This document shows positions 7,197-14,011 of a stretch of 42,263 bases of DNA, in pieces. The position numbers were made by a program, and so were the translations under genes. Each line of letters opens with the position of its first letter. The first letter of the stretch is position 1. This DNA comes from JAWOFN01 sp046497505 [NCBI: bacterium] (GTDB lineage Bacteria; Blakebacterota; Blakebacteria; Blakebacterales). The notes beneath the pieces were generated by a model. That model had not been told where the DNA came from. It saw nothing but the letters and a program-made list of their open reading frames with translations, and did not search any database. The DNA lies in the NCBI GenBank assembly GCA_046497505.1, contig JAWOFN010000016.1, positions 1 through 42,263 on the forward strand, given 5' to 3'.

Positions 7197-7221
7197 ACCC
7201 ACCTGTACTAATTTGGTGGGT
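7197..7221. other. 7-bp inverted repeat upstream of kamA-like gene
   Basis: ACCCACC and GGTGGGT flank the 11-nt AT-rich spacer TGTACTAATTT. The perfect dyad lies about 200 bp before the KamA-like start. It could be an operator or a transcript hairpin; nothing nearby identifies the factor. Confidence 0.35.
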
Positions 7222-7418
7222 GCTCAGGGACGCGAATCCCCGGCCCCAGGCTTGGCGGCCGGCGGGTGTCCCGCCCACCGATTCATCACGCTTCCGATCG
7301 GATCGGCATCGAGGTCCCCCTTCTCAGGGTCTGCCTCGAGGTGTTTCGGAAGCTGACCCGCGAAAGGGGGGGGTGGACCCAGGAGTTCACCGAATCTCAG
7401 CTGGATTGGAGCAGCCCG

Positions 7419-8789
7419 ATGGATTCATCCAAGTATACCAAGTACCGCCCCATACTGCGCCGGGACCTCGATTCCCTCCCGCAGGTACGGCGGCTGGACG
7501 GCGACACGCAGCTCGCCATGAAGGCGGTGTCGGCCGTATTCCCCTTCAGGACCAATGCCTACGTGGTGAACGAACTGATCGACTGGGACGACATTCCGGA
7601 CGATCCCATCTTCCAGCTCACCTTCCCCCAGCGGGGGATGCTGGAGGACGAGGATTTCGCCGGGATGGCCGATTTGGTCCGGAAGGACACTCCTGCCAGG
7701 CAGCTTTTCGCTCCTGCCCATGCCATCCGGAAGCGCATGAACCCGCACCCGGCAGGCCAGATGCAGCACAACGTGCCTAGATATCGCGGCATCCCTCTTC
7801 CGGGCATTCAGCACAAGTACCGGGACACGGTCCTGTTCTTCCCCAGCCAGGGACAGACCTGTCACGCATACTGCACGTACTGTTTCCGGTGGGCACAGTT
7901 CGTCGGGGACCAGGAGATGAAATTCAGCGCGCGCGAGACCGAACTCTTCCACGCGTACCTGAAGGAACACAGCGAGGTGAGCGATGTCCTGTTCACCGGC
8001 GGTGATCCCCTCATCATGAAGACCCGGCATCTCAGGGACTACATCGAACCCCTCCTGGGCGAGGACTTCGAGCACATCCGTCATATCCGACTGGGTTCGA
8101 AGGCCCTCTCCTACTGGCCTTTCCGTTTCACCCAGGGAGAGGACGCGGACGACCTGCTCCGCCTGATCGAAGAGATCCGGGAGGCCGGACGTCTCCCGGC
8201 CGTCATGGCTCATTTCTCACACCCGGTGGAACTCTCCACTCCGGAGGTGGTGAAGGCCATCCGGCGGCTCCAGGGTGCAGGGGCCGTCATCCGTACCCAG
8301 GCCCCGCTGGTCCGTCACGTGAACGACTCCTCGACCATATGGGCGGAGATGTGGACGGACCAGACCGCCCAGGGGCTGGTACCCTACTATATGTTCGTGG
8401 AACGGGATACGGGTCCTAAGGCCTACTTCGAGGTCCCTCTGGCCAGGGCTCTTCGGATCTTCCGGCGGGCGTACCGCAGGATCTCGGGGCTCAGCCGCAC
8501 CATGCGGGGGCCATCGATGAGTGCGATGCCGGGCAAGGTCCAGCTCCTTGACACCCTGGAGATCCGGGGGGAGAAATACTTCCAGCTCATGATGCTCCGG
8601 GGGCGGAACCCCGAGTGGGCGGGCAAATCCTTCCTGGCCCGGTACGACGATGAGGCGACCTGGCTCAGTCACCTGGAACCGGCTTTCGGGAAGCCCGCCT
8701 TCTTCTGGGAGCGGGAGATGAAGGTCATGCCCCGAAGGGAATCGGTCCAGACCGAGCTGCGGATGGGACCGACACCCAGGGCGAGCTGA
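7419..8789 (+). CDS. kamA: KamA-like radical SAM aminomutase
   Basis: A 456-residue member of the lysine 2,3-aminomutase family. The radical SAM cluster motif CHAYCTYC (Cys148, 152 and 155) is followed by FRW. Further hallmarks are DVLFTGGDPLIM, then PVMAHFSHPVELS-like and RTQAPLVRHVND strands, and MSAMPGKVQLLD, whose Lys aligns with the PLP Schiff-base Lys. KamA enzymes move an amino group from C2 to C3 (lysine to beta-lysine) using SAM, a [4Fe-4S] cluster and PLP. I chose ATG 7419 because upstream residues lack homology. No beta-lysine acetyltransferase (ablB) or other lysine-degradation gene is adjacent, so the substrate is uncertain. A terminator follows. Confidence 0.85.
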   Translation: MDSSKYTKYRPILRRDLDSLPQVRRLDGDTQLAMKAVSAVFPFRTNAYVVNELIDWDDIPDDPIFQLTFPQRGMLEDEDFAGMADLVRKDTPARQLFAPAHAIRKRMNPHPAGQMQHNVPRYRGIPLPGIQHKYRDTVLFFPSQGQTCHAYCTYCFRWAQFVGDQEMKFSARETELFHAYLKEHSEVSDVLFTGGDPLIMKTRHLRDYIEPLLGEDFEHIRHIRLGSKALSYWPFRFTQGEDADDLLRLIEEIREAGRLPAVMAHFSHPVELSTPEVVKAIRRLQGAGAVIRTQAPLVRHVNDSSTIWAEMWTDQTAQGLVPYYMFVERDTGPKAYFEVPLARALRIFRRAYRRISGLSRTMRGPSMSAMPGKVQLLDTLEIRGEKYFQLMMLRGRNPEWAGKSFLARYDDEATWLSHLEPAFGKPAFFWEREMKVMPRRESVQTELRMGPTPRAS

Positions 8790-8820
8790 ACCCCGGTATC
8801 CAGCCGATCAGCATCCCGGC

Positions 8821-8846
8821 AGGGGGGCCCTCGGGTCCCCCTTCTT
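8821..8846 (+). terminator. intrinsic terminator after kamA-like gene
   Basis: GGGGGGCC, loop CTCG and GGTCCCCC form an 8-bp stem with one G-T pair, followed by TTCTT. It lies 32 bp after the KamA-like stop. Confidence 0.6.
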
Positions 8847-8893
8847 ACCTATATGGGTCCATGGGCCGGGACATCAGCTTCCCCGGGGCCGAC

Positions 8894-9469
8894 TCAGTCC
8901 ATGTGGCCGATGAGATGCAAGAACGGGGTGAGGATCCGCTCGGTGATGCCCCACACGAAATGAGGACCTACGGGGAACCCATGGGCCTCCAGGGTGTGGC
9001 CCCGGGCCTCGATGACCCGCGAGGTCCGCCGGGGTGCCAGGTCGTGGAGCGGGACCCAGAAGTGATTGTCCACCTCGTCCGGGTGTTCGTCCACCTCGGG
9101 CCGGTCGGTCATCCCGAAAACGTAGGGGCGGATCACCACGGGGGGGAGCAGGGGGTTCCCGGGCTCGTAGTCGGCCAGCTCGCCCAGCAGGTGACTTTCC
9201 TCCAGCCCGATACGGGTCTCCTCGTTCGTCTCGCGGATGGCCGTCACGAGCAGGTCCCGGTCCCCTTCCTCCATCCGTCCCCCGGGCAGGGCCATGTGAC
9301 CGGACCACGGGTCGTCGGACCGGCTCGTTCGCTTGATGAGCAGTACACAGAGGGCATCCTCCGCGTCCGGGGCCAGGACCAGGGCGACGGCCGTGGGGAT
9401 CCGGTCGGAGAGGTCGACCCGCTCCAGGGATCGGTCATCCAGCAGTTCTCGGATCGACTCCATGTCCAT
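8894..9469 (-). CDS. NUDIX hydrolase (CoA pyrophosphatase-like)
   Basis: A 191-residue NUDIX protein. The box reads GGRMEEGDRDLLVTA then IRETNEETRIGL, which keeps the catalytic RExxEE; the consensus G near the end is Arg, as in divergent members. The upstream WSGHMALPGG strand and the wider layout resemble the YeaB/NudL group of CoA and nucleoside-diphosphate pyrophosphatases, which hydrolyse X-linked diphosphates with Mg2+. The start at ATG 9469 lacks a strong ribosome site, and ATG 9463 is equally possible. The gene converges with the KamA-like gene and is monocistronic as far as can be seen. Confidence 0.82.
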   Translation of the reverse strand: MDMESIRELLDDRSLERVDLSDRIPTAVALVLAPDAEDALCVLLIKRTSRSDDPWSGHMALPGGRMEEGDRDLLVTAIRETNEETRIGLEESHLLGELADYEPGNPLLPPVVIRPYVFGMTDRPEVDEHPDEVDNHFWVPLHDLAPRRTSRVIEARGHTLEAHGFPVGPHFVWGITERILTPFLHLIGHMD

Positions 9470-9595
9470 GATGTTCCCGGCCGGCGGTTCGGGTGGCTTA
9501 CCGGTATCCCTTTTCTATAGCATGCGCACGCGACGGCCCCCGGGGCAACACCGCAGGGACCGCCTCCACGACCCTACATGCCAGAACATGGCACG

Positions 9596-9781
9596 ATGAC
9601 ACCACACCGGGAGATCGTACGTCTCTTCCTGAAGCTGGGATTCGCCGCCTAACCGGATGCGGTGACCGCCTCGGCGGCGGCCCTCATGGCGGTGGTGACC
9701 GTGCAGCTCGGAGCCGCAGCCCTCCCCGGTCCTGCTCCGGCTCCAGGGCCTGTAGGTCCCGCCACCCTTTCCGGTCAGTAG
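9596..9781 (+). pseudogene. chromate transporter (chrA) remnant
   Basis: ATG 9596 opens HREIVRLFLKLGFAA, the standard N-terminus of ChrA chromate transporters, but TAA (9650-9652) stops it where GFGGPAAH should follow. The same frame resumes with PDAVTASAAALMAVVTVQLGAAAL, resembling a late ChrA membrane helix, and ends at 9779-9781. Several hundred residues in between are missing. The two pieces are short, so the family call is tentative. The relic's end overlaps the end of the lipoprotein gene on the other strand. Confidence 0.45.
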
Positions 9782-10863
9782 GATGAAACCGCCTGGGCTC
9801 GGGTGTAGACACGGACCACGTCCTCATCCTCGAACGTGACGAGGAAGCGGGAGCGTACCGGGTCGTAGGCCACACGCGTCCCCTCGCTCTCCAGGTCCAT
9901 GGCATGCAGCCGCTGGTAATCGGGTGTCGAGAACTCGATCAGCCATGTCCCCGAGACGACCGCCATGGACGAACCCTCGGTCACCCAGGTCATCCCCCCC
10001 TCCTCGGGGTAGTCGGGTACCGGGACGCCCATCAGGTACTCGAGGGTGGCTCCGTCGTAGATGTCGAGCGTGCCCTCATAGCGTCCGCCGCCCACCGCGA
10101 CCGCCTGCTGGTTGCTCAGTACGAGGTGTCCGTTCGCCGCATCGGTCAGGAGCGAGTTGATGCCCAGTACGCCGTCCTCCGCGGTGAGGGAATCCAGTTT
10201 CGTCATACCGGAGGTCTCGTAGACGAACAGCTTCGATTCGTTCCGGCTGGTCAGGAAGAGCCGGTCCAGGGCCTCGTCCACCGCGGTGGCCAGCCCGACC
10301 TCGATGGAGTAGGAGCCCTCAGCCTGGGGACGGTAGCGGACGGTGTCCACCGGTCCGGGGGACCGCGGGATCACGGCGATGGTCCCTCCGCGGGTCTCAA
10401 GCGCATAGAACCGATCGTTGTCCGCGTCGTAGTCCAGCCCTGCCGGGTTCGAGAAGAAGGGGTCGTGTATCGCGGGGATCGTCCGGGTATCCGTCATGGT
10501 CAGGGCGGGCAGGTCGACCCACCGGACCTGACCTGAGGCATCGTCGGTGACCACCAGGGTCTGACTCGCCGCGTGGTACCGGATCTCGGTCGGGAAGAAC
10601 CCCGCCGGGTCCAGGGTGTCCGTCACCGTCAGGGTGGCCGCATCGATGAGCATGAGGCTCTGGTACCGGTTGGCCACAACGTAGTGGTCCCCAGCCGCGG
10701 TCACCGCCCGGGGGTTCTCGCCGACGGCGACCTCCGCTTCCAGGACGAACCCGGGGACATCGCCGCCCGCGGGGCCGGTGGACTCATCGCAGGAGGTGAG
10801 CATGATGAGGGAGAGGGTAAGGGCGAGGGGAAGGACGGCACACACGCGTGGGCTCATCGTCAT
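9775..10863 (-). CDS. beta-propeller lipoprotein (YncE-like)
   Basis: A 362-residue lipoprotein. The signal peptide ends in the lipobox LTSC, so it is probably anchored to a membrane. The body contains repeated propeller-type blades: VGENPRAVTAAGDHYVVANR, SLMLIDAATLTVTDTL, GQVRWVDLPALTM, RFYALETRGGTIAVI, RLFLTSRNESKLFVYET and GTLDIYDGATLEYL. This pattern is typical of YncE/SMP-30-like seven-bladed propellers with unknown ligands. GGAGGTGG lies 6 nt before ATG 10863, which fixes the start. No partner gene is obvious; the neighbouring chrA relic suggests that the original neighbourhood has been lost. Confidence 0.8.
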   Translation of the reverse strand: MTMSPRVCAVLPLALTLSLIMLTSCDESTGPAGGDVPGFVLEAEVAVGENPRAVTAAGDHYVVANRYQSLMLIDAATLTVTDTLDPAGFFPTEIRYHAASQTLVVTDDASGQVRWVDLPALTMTDTRTIPAIHDPFFSNPAGLDYDADNDRFYALETRGGTIAVIPRSPGPVDTVRYRPQAEGSYSIEVGLATAVDEALDRLFLTSRNESKLFVYETSGMTKLDSLTAEDGVLGINSLLTDAANGHLVLSNQQAVAVGGGRYEGTLDIYDGATLEYLMGVPVPDYPEEGGMTWVTEGSSMAVVSGTWLIEFSTPDYQRLHAMDLESEGTRVAYDPVRSRFLVTFEDEDVVRVYTRAQAVSSY

Positions 10864-11102
10864 GATGGTCCACCTCCCTGGTTGCAAAGGGACCCGGAGT
10901 GAGGACAGGGCATGGCAACTGTACCCGCTCCCGTGAGGCCGGACAACCCGATGCACACCCGCGGTGCCCGCCCATCCGGCCGAAACTCTGGGCGCTGGAG
11001 ACCGTGTTATCAGATGCGGCCGAAGCAGGGAGGAGGACGACCTCCCCGCACCCGTGCCGGCGGCTGGCGGAACGGACCACTCGCGTGCAGAAGGAAGGTC
11101 AC

Positions 11103-11483
11103 ATGGCCCCATTGACCGGTCCCCCCACCGACTTCAAGTGCCCGGTCTGCGGCAACAGGCAGTGGAACAACATCCGAGGCGAAGGGGCCCTTGCGGGTGT
11201 GGACGGGGGTACCGGTGAGGCGAGCCTGGAACGCAAGCTTCGGCTGCATGTCAGCAACTGCACGCGCTGCGGACACGGCAGAGTCAGGATCTCACCCTGC
11301 GGGGATCGGCGAGGGTTCTGTTCGACATGGATGAGGGGTGGCCGGGACGGTGGTGCTGCTTGCAGTCGTAGTCTGGGCGATGCGCCGGCACCGGAACTTC
11401 CGCAGGGATGTCCCGATTCCCTAGTCGAGCCGGAGCAGCATCCACAAAGCGCTTGCACCGCCCCCGGGCCGCGCTCACCTTGA
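11103..11483 (+). CDS. zinc-ribbon small protein, probably degraded C-terminus
   Basis: ATG 11103 (preceded by AAGGTCAC) opens a zinc-ribbon start: DFKCPVCGNRQWNN and, about 35 residues on, NCTRCGHGRV, giving two Cys pairs. The spacing is like that of small 'CPVCG...W...CxxCGhv' proteins that normally end soon after the second pair. Here the frame instead runs on through low-complexity Arg/Gly/Pro sequence to 11483, while other frames in the same stretch look more protein-like. I think the true gene ended or was cut near 11290. Function unknown. Confidence 0.45.
   Translation: MAPLTGPPTDFKCPVCGNRQWNNIRGEGALAGVDGGTGEASLERKLRLHVSNCTRCGHGRVRISPCGDRRGFCSTWMRGGRDGGAACSRSLGDAPAPELPQGCPDSLVEPEQHPQSACTAPGPRSP
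11338..11424 (+). other. possible membrane-protein tail remnant
   Basis: One plus frame from GTG 11338 to TAG 11422-11424 gives a hydrophobic helix followed by a basic tail (VVLLAVVVWAMRRHRNFRRD). It reads like the last transmembrane segment of a lost gene or a 28-residue mini-protein. It overlaps the run-on tail of the zinc-ribbon frame, so at most one of the two is real. Confidence 0.25.
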
Positions 11484-11511
11484 TGATTCTTCCTCGATGG
11501 ACGATTCGTGC

Positions 11512-11601
11512 GGAGGGGTGCCTGAGTGGTTGAAAGGGGCGGTCTCGAAAACCGTTGAGGTCGCAAGGCCTCCGGGGGTTCGAATCCCTCCCCCTCCGCC
11601 A
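11512..11601 (+). tRNA. tRNA-Ser(CGA)
   Basis: A 90-nt class II tRNA. The acceptor GGAGGGG pairs with CCCCTCC and CCA is encoded (11599-11601). The anticodon stem-loop CGGT-CTCGAAA-ACCG carries anticodon CGA (reads UCG). A long variable arm and the T-loop TTCGAAT are visible. It is not a selenocysteine tRNA, which would carry UCA. It stands alone between accessory genes. Confidence 0.95.
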
Positions 11602-11668
11602 GTATTGGATGCGTTCCATCGGTTCTCAGCGGTGGGACGCATCGACGTACCGGGGCTCGGGATTCTCG

Positions 11669-11920
11669 TCAGTCCCGCTCCTCTTCCTCCCCGTCAGCGA
11701 GGACACGACGTTCGACACGCTCGGCCAGCCCGGTCTCATCTTCGACGTCCCTGTCGAACAGTACTCGGGCTTGCTCCGGGATGATGCGCAGCTGCCGGGC
11801 ATACTCGGGGCAGTGGCGGCACATGAGCAGGTGCAGGCGGACCTTGACCCTGGTGAGCACCCCTGCCTCCTCGATCTGCCCGGTGCCGTTCAGCTCCGAG
11901 ACCTCCCTGCATGTCATCAT
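11669..11920 (-). CDS. anti-sigma-type zinc-finger protein
   Basis: An 83-residue soluble protein with a zf-HC2/ZAS-like module: MMTCREVSEL then LHLLMCRHCPEYARQL, that is, Cys early and H-x3-C-x2-C later, the pattern of zinc-binding anti-sigma factors. The rest is charged (IIPEQARVLFDRDVED). GAGGAG lies 7 nt before ATG 11920, and this ATG overlaps the preceding stop (ATGA), so it is co-translated with the 11917-12180 gene. No ECF sigma factor is in the window, which is unusual for such proteins. The sigma gene may be elsewhere or lost. Confidence 0.65.
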   Translation of the reverse strand: MMTCREVSELNGTGQIEEAGVLTRVKVRLHLLMCRHCPEYARQLRIIPEQARVLFDRDVEDETGLAERVERRVLADGEEEERD

Positions 11921-12180
11921 GCCCGGCTCCTCTCGACACCGTGCTCCTCGAGGCATTCCCTCAGGCTGTTCCTGGCCTGGTGCAGCTCACCCATCACCAT
12001 CATCCCGTTGTCGGCGACCATCTTCTGCAGCCGGTTCAGGACCTCCTGGACCGAGCCGTCCGCCTGGACTTCGACCCCGGGGCTGGAGCGGGCGAACGCC
12101 CAGCCCAGTCCTGCGAGCGAGAGTGTGATCGCGACGGTGAGCACCGTCATCCTGCGTGGAGATCGGACCGTGTGGTTCAT
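11917..12180 (-). CDS. small exported or membrane-anchored protein, DUF302-like
   Basis: An 87-residue protein. It has an N-terminal hydrophobic segment (MTVLTVAITLSLAGLGWAF) that is a signal or anchor, then SVQEVLNRLQKMVADNGMMVMGELH. This resembles the first helix and strand of DUF302 ('s.eeav.rl...le..G..v...idh'), but the domain is not completed. It may be truncated or a divergent member. It overlaps the downstream zinc-finger gene by 4 bp. The first ATG (12180) has a weak ribosome site, and an ATG at 12150 is possible. A periplasmic role tied to the zinc-finger protein is an inference. Confidence 0.5.
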   Translation of the reverse strand: MNHTVRSPRRMTVLTVAITLSLAGLGWAFARSSPGVEVQADGSVQEVLNRLQKMVADNGMMVMGELHQARNSLRECLEEHGVERSRA

Positions 12181-12420
12181 CCTGTATCGCCTCTTCTGTG
12201 GAGTTCATGGAATGCACGGGCAGGCCGGCTCTGCCGGTCCTGCATACCCGGCTCTGATCGTCCGGGGACACTGCGTGTGTGCGACGAGGTGGGGACCCAT
12301 TACAGGAGAAAGCCGCTTCCGCACGTTGGACCTGCGTACTACGCTGTACCGCTACGGCTCTACAGGAGCCGGGTGCATCTTCCCGGGAGGGAGATGTCCG
12401 AGAGACAGAATGAGGAGATC
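12181..12420. promoter_or_regulatory. divergent intergenic region
   Basis: These 240 bp separate the minus-strand DUF302-like gene from the deiodinase-like gene. No coding sequence is evident. AATGAGGAGATC directly precedes ATG 12421 and is a good ribosome site. TTGGAC (about 12325) could be a -35, but no convincing -10 is seen. Confidence 0.4.
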
Positions 12421-13047
12421 ATGCAGACAGCGACCCCGGCACGATGGGTCCTGGGTGTCATGGGTGCGGTGTTCTTCCTGGCGGCTTCGGTCCTGCCGGC
12501 CGGGGCCTAGGGACGGCTTCCGCGCCTGGAACGGTTCTGGCAGAACGCCCCGGAGGAGGGTGCGGTCGCACCCGACTTCACGCTTCAGACCCTGGAAGGC
12601 GAGACGTTCACGCTCAGCGAGGCCTGGGCCGAGAAGCCCGTGGTGCTCGAGTTCGGCTCCTTCACCTGACCTCCCTTCCGGATGCGGGCCGCATCCGTCG
12701 AGTCCCTGAAGGCTGAGTACGGAGACGACGTGCACTTCGTGATCCTCTACCAGCGCGAGGCACACCCCAACCAGCTCATGTTCAAGGAGATCGACCAGCC
12801 GACCACGATGGAGCAGCGCAGGGAACTGGCGCGCCGCAGCCGTTCCGATCTCGATATCACGACCATCATCGCGATCGACGAGATGGATGACGCGGTACGA
12901 AAGGCGTACGGGGGTGCCCCCAACAGTGCCTTCATCATCGACACCTCGGGCCGGATCGTCTACCGCAAGGACTGGGCGATCCCCGATGAGTGGCGGCCGG
13001 TCCTGGAGCGCCTCACCGATCCTGCGCCGGGTTCACCGCTGCCCTGA
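12421..13047 (+). CDS. deiodinase-family selenoprotein candidate (in-frame TGA and TAG)
   Basis: One frame of 209 codons encodes a signal peptide (WVLGVMGAVFFLAASVLPAGA), then VAPDFTLQTLEGETFTLSEA, VVLEFGSFT-TGA-PPFRMRA, YQREAHPNQ, RKAYGGAPNSAFIIDTSGRIVYRKDW. This is the thioredoxin-fold iodothyronine deiodinase family (T4_deiodinase), where vertebrate enzymes have Sec and most bacterial members Cys in 'GSxT(U/C)PPF'. TGA at 12667 (codon 83) falls exactly at that residue and is followed by a bSECIS-like hairpin. A second in-frame stop, TAG at 12508-12510 (codon 30), lies just after the signal peptide, probably CAG to TAG; no good start lies between it and the domain. So this is either a selenoprotein gene hit by a nonsense mutation or one read through twice. 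It likely acts in the periplasm as a thiol/selenol oxidoreductase; deiodination itself is not implied. Confidence 0.75.
12667..12697 (+). promoter_or_regulatory. candidate bacterial SECIS element
   Basis: TGA (12667-12669) is followed by the hairpin CGGATGCG (12679-12686), loop GGC (12687-12689) and CGCATCCG (12690-12697). This is a perfect 8-bp stem with G in the first two loop positions. Seventeen nucleotides separate the TGA from the apical loop, within the roughly 16-37 nt reported for bacterial SECIS elements that recruit SelB. Confidence 0.7.
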
Positions 13048-13102
13048 GGCGGCAGGCTGAATCCACGGTTCTCTACCGAACAGTCAGAGAGCGGAGACGG
13101 AG

Positions 13103-13300
13103 ATGAGCATCCTCTACGCCCTGCAGCATCTGGGATACGTGATACCGCCCCGGGCCGACGCAGGATGGATCGGAGAGGCGGGGCCCGGCCTCTCGTACCT
13201 CGATCCCGGCTCGGGCGGTCCGGAGAACGATTTCACGAACCGCAACACCAGTTCATGACGTGGAACCTAATGCACATGGCACGCATGGTCCGGGAAGCGC
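13103..13300 (+). pseudogene. NADPH-dependent FMN reductase (flavodoxin-like) C-terminal remnant
   Basis: ATG 13103 opens ALQHLGYVIPPRADAGWIGEAG, then YLDPGSGGPENDFTNRNT, the late part of a flavodoxin-fold family. One base is missing at about 13250 (AAC ACC AG TTC), and in the shifted frame FMTWNLMHMARMVRE follows, as expected. The N-terminal FMN-binding half and the true C-terminus are absent. The remnant runs straight into the 3' end of pgl on the opposite strand. Confidence 0.65.
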
Positions 13301-14011
13301 CGCCCTGTCTGCCCACAGCACAGTCTCCTCGCGTCCGGCCAGCATGCTGGCCGGGCAGGCCGGGTCCCCTCCGGGGTGGTCGAGGAGGCATCGTACCGCT
13401 TTCCTCTTGTTCGAGCCCGCCGCGAGGGACCAGACCCGCCGGGAACGCTCCAGGAGGGGGAGGGTGAGGGTGATCCGCCCGCTGACCGCCGCGCCCTCCG
13501 GGGCCTGGACGGGGAGGACCCACCGGGTCTGCTCCTCGAGGGCTTCGGTCCCGGGGAAGAGGGAGGCGGTGTGGCCGTCCTCCCCGATCCCCTGGAGGGC
13601 CACATCGAACGCCGGACCCGCCTCCCCCAGATGTTCCTGCAGGAGCCGCCGATAGCGTTCCGCTTCGGCCTCCGGATCGCGCGCCTCCCCGCGGATCCGG
13701 TGGACCTGCGCTGAGGGGATCTCCACGCGGTCGAGGAGGAGTTCCCGTGCCATCCGGTGGTTGCTCGCCTCGTGGTCGGGCGGGACCAGCCGCTCGTCAC
13801 CCCACCAGAGGTGGACCCGCTCCCAGGGGAAGGGTCCGCCGACCCCCCGAGCCAGGAGGCTGAAGAGGGGCCGGGGTGTGGACCCCCCGCTCAGGGCGAT
13901 GTGGAGATCGCGCTCCGGGCGACCGGCCTCGCGCAGGCATCGCCCCAGGGCATCCGCGGCGGCACGGCTCAGGTTCTCCAGGTCCTCGAAGGTGCGTACC
14001 TCGATCCCCAT
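13253..14011 (-). CDS. pgl: 6-phosphogluconolactonase
   Basis: A 252-residue enzyme of the DevB/Pgl type that hydrolyses 6-phosphogluconolactone to 6-phosphogluconate, step two of the oxidative pentose phosphate pathway. Hallmarks are HIALSGGSTPRPLFSLLA (sugar-phosphate loop), VHLWWGDERLVPPDH, GIGEDGHTASLFPG and a C-terminal PASML. The start at ATG 14011 shares a base with the zwf stop (TGATG). The family normally ends soon after 'WADRAA'. Here the last 15 or so residues (LPGPCVPCALGSTS) are antisense to the FMN reductase relic, so the native stop seems to have been lost by the deletion. Catalytic regions are intact. Confidence 0.93.
   Translation of the reverse strand: MGIEVRTFEDLENLSRAAADALGRCLREAGRPERDLHIALSGGSTPRPLFSLLARGVGGPFPWERVHLWWGDERLVPPDHEASNHRMARELLLDRVEIPSAQVHRIRGEARDPEAEAERYRRLLQEHLGEAGPAFDVALQGIGEDGHTASLFPGTEALEEQTRWVLPVQAPEGAAVSGRITLTLPLLERSRRVWSLAAGSNKRKAVRCLLDHPGGDPACPASMLAGREETVLWADRAALPGPCVPCALGSTS

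Noticed and set aside
9493-9786. Plus-strand frame between the NUDIX and lipoprotein genes
   Set aside because: It has no coherent protein pattern; the better reading of this region is the chrA relic in another frame.
11512-11601. Possible selenocysteine tRNA near the Sec gene
   Set aside because: The anticodon is CGA and the arms are those of an ordinary tRNA-Ser.
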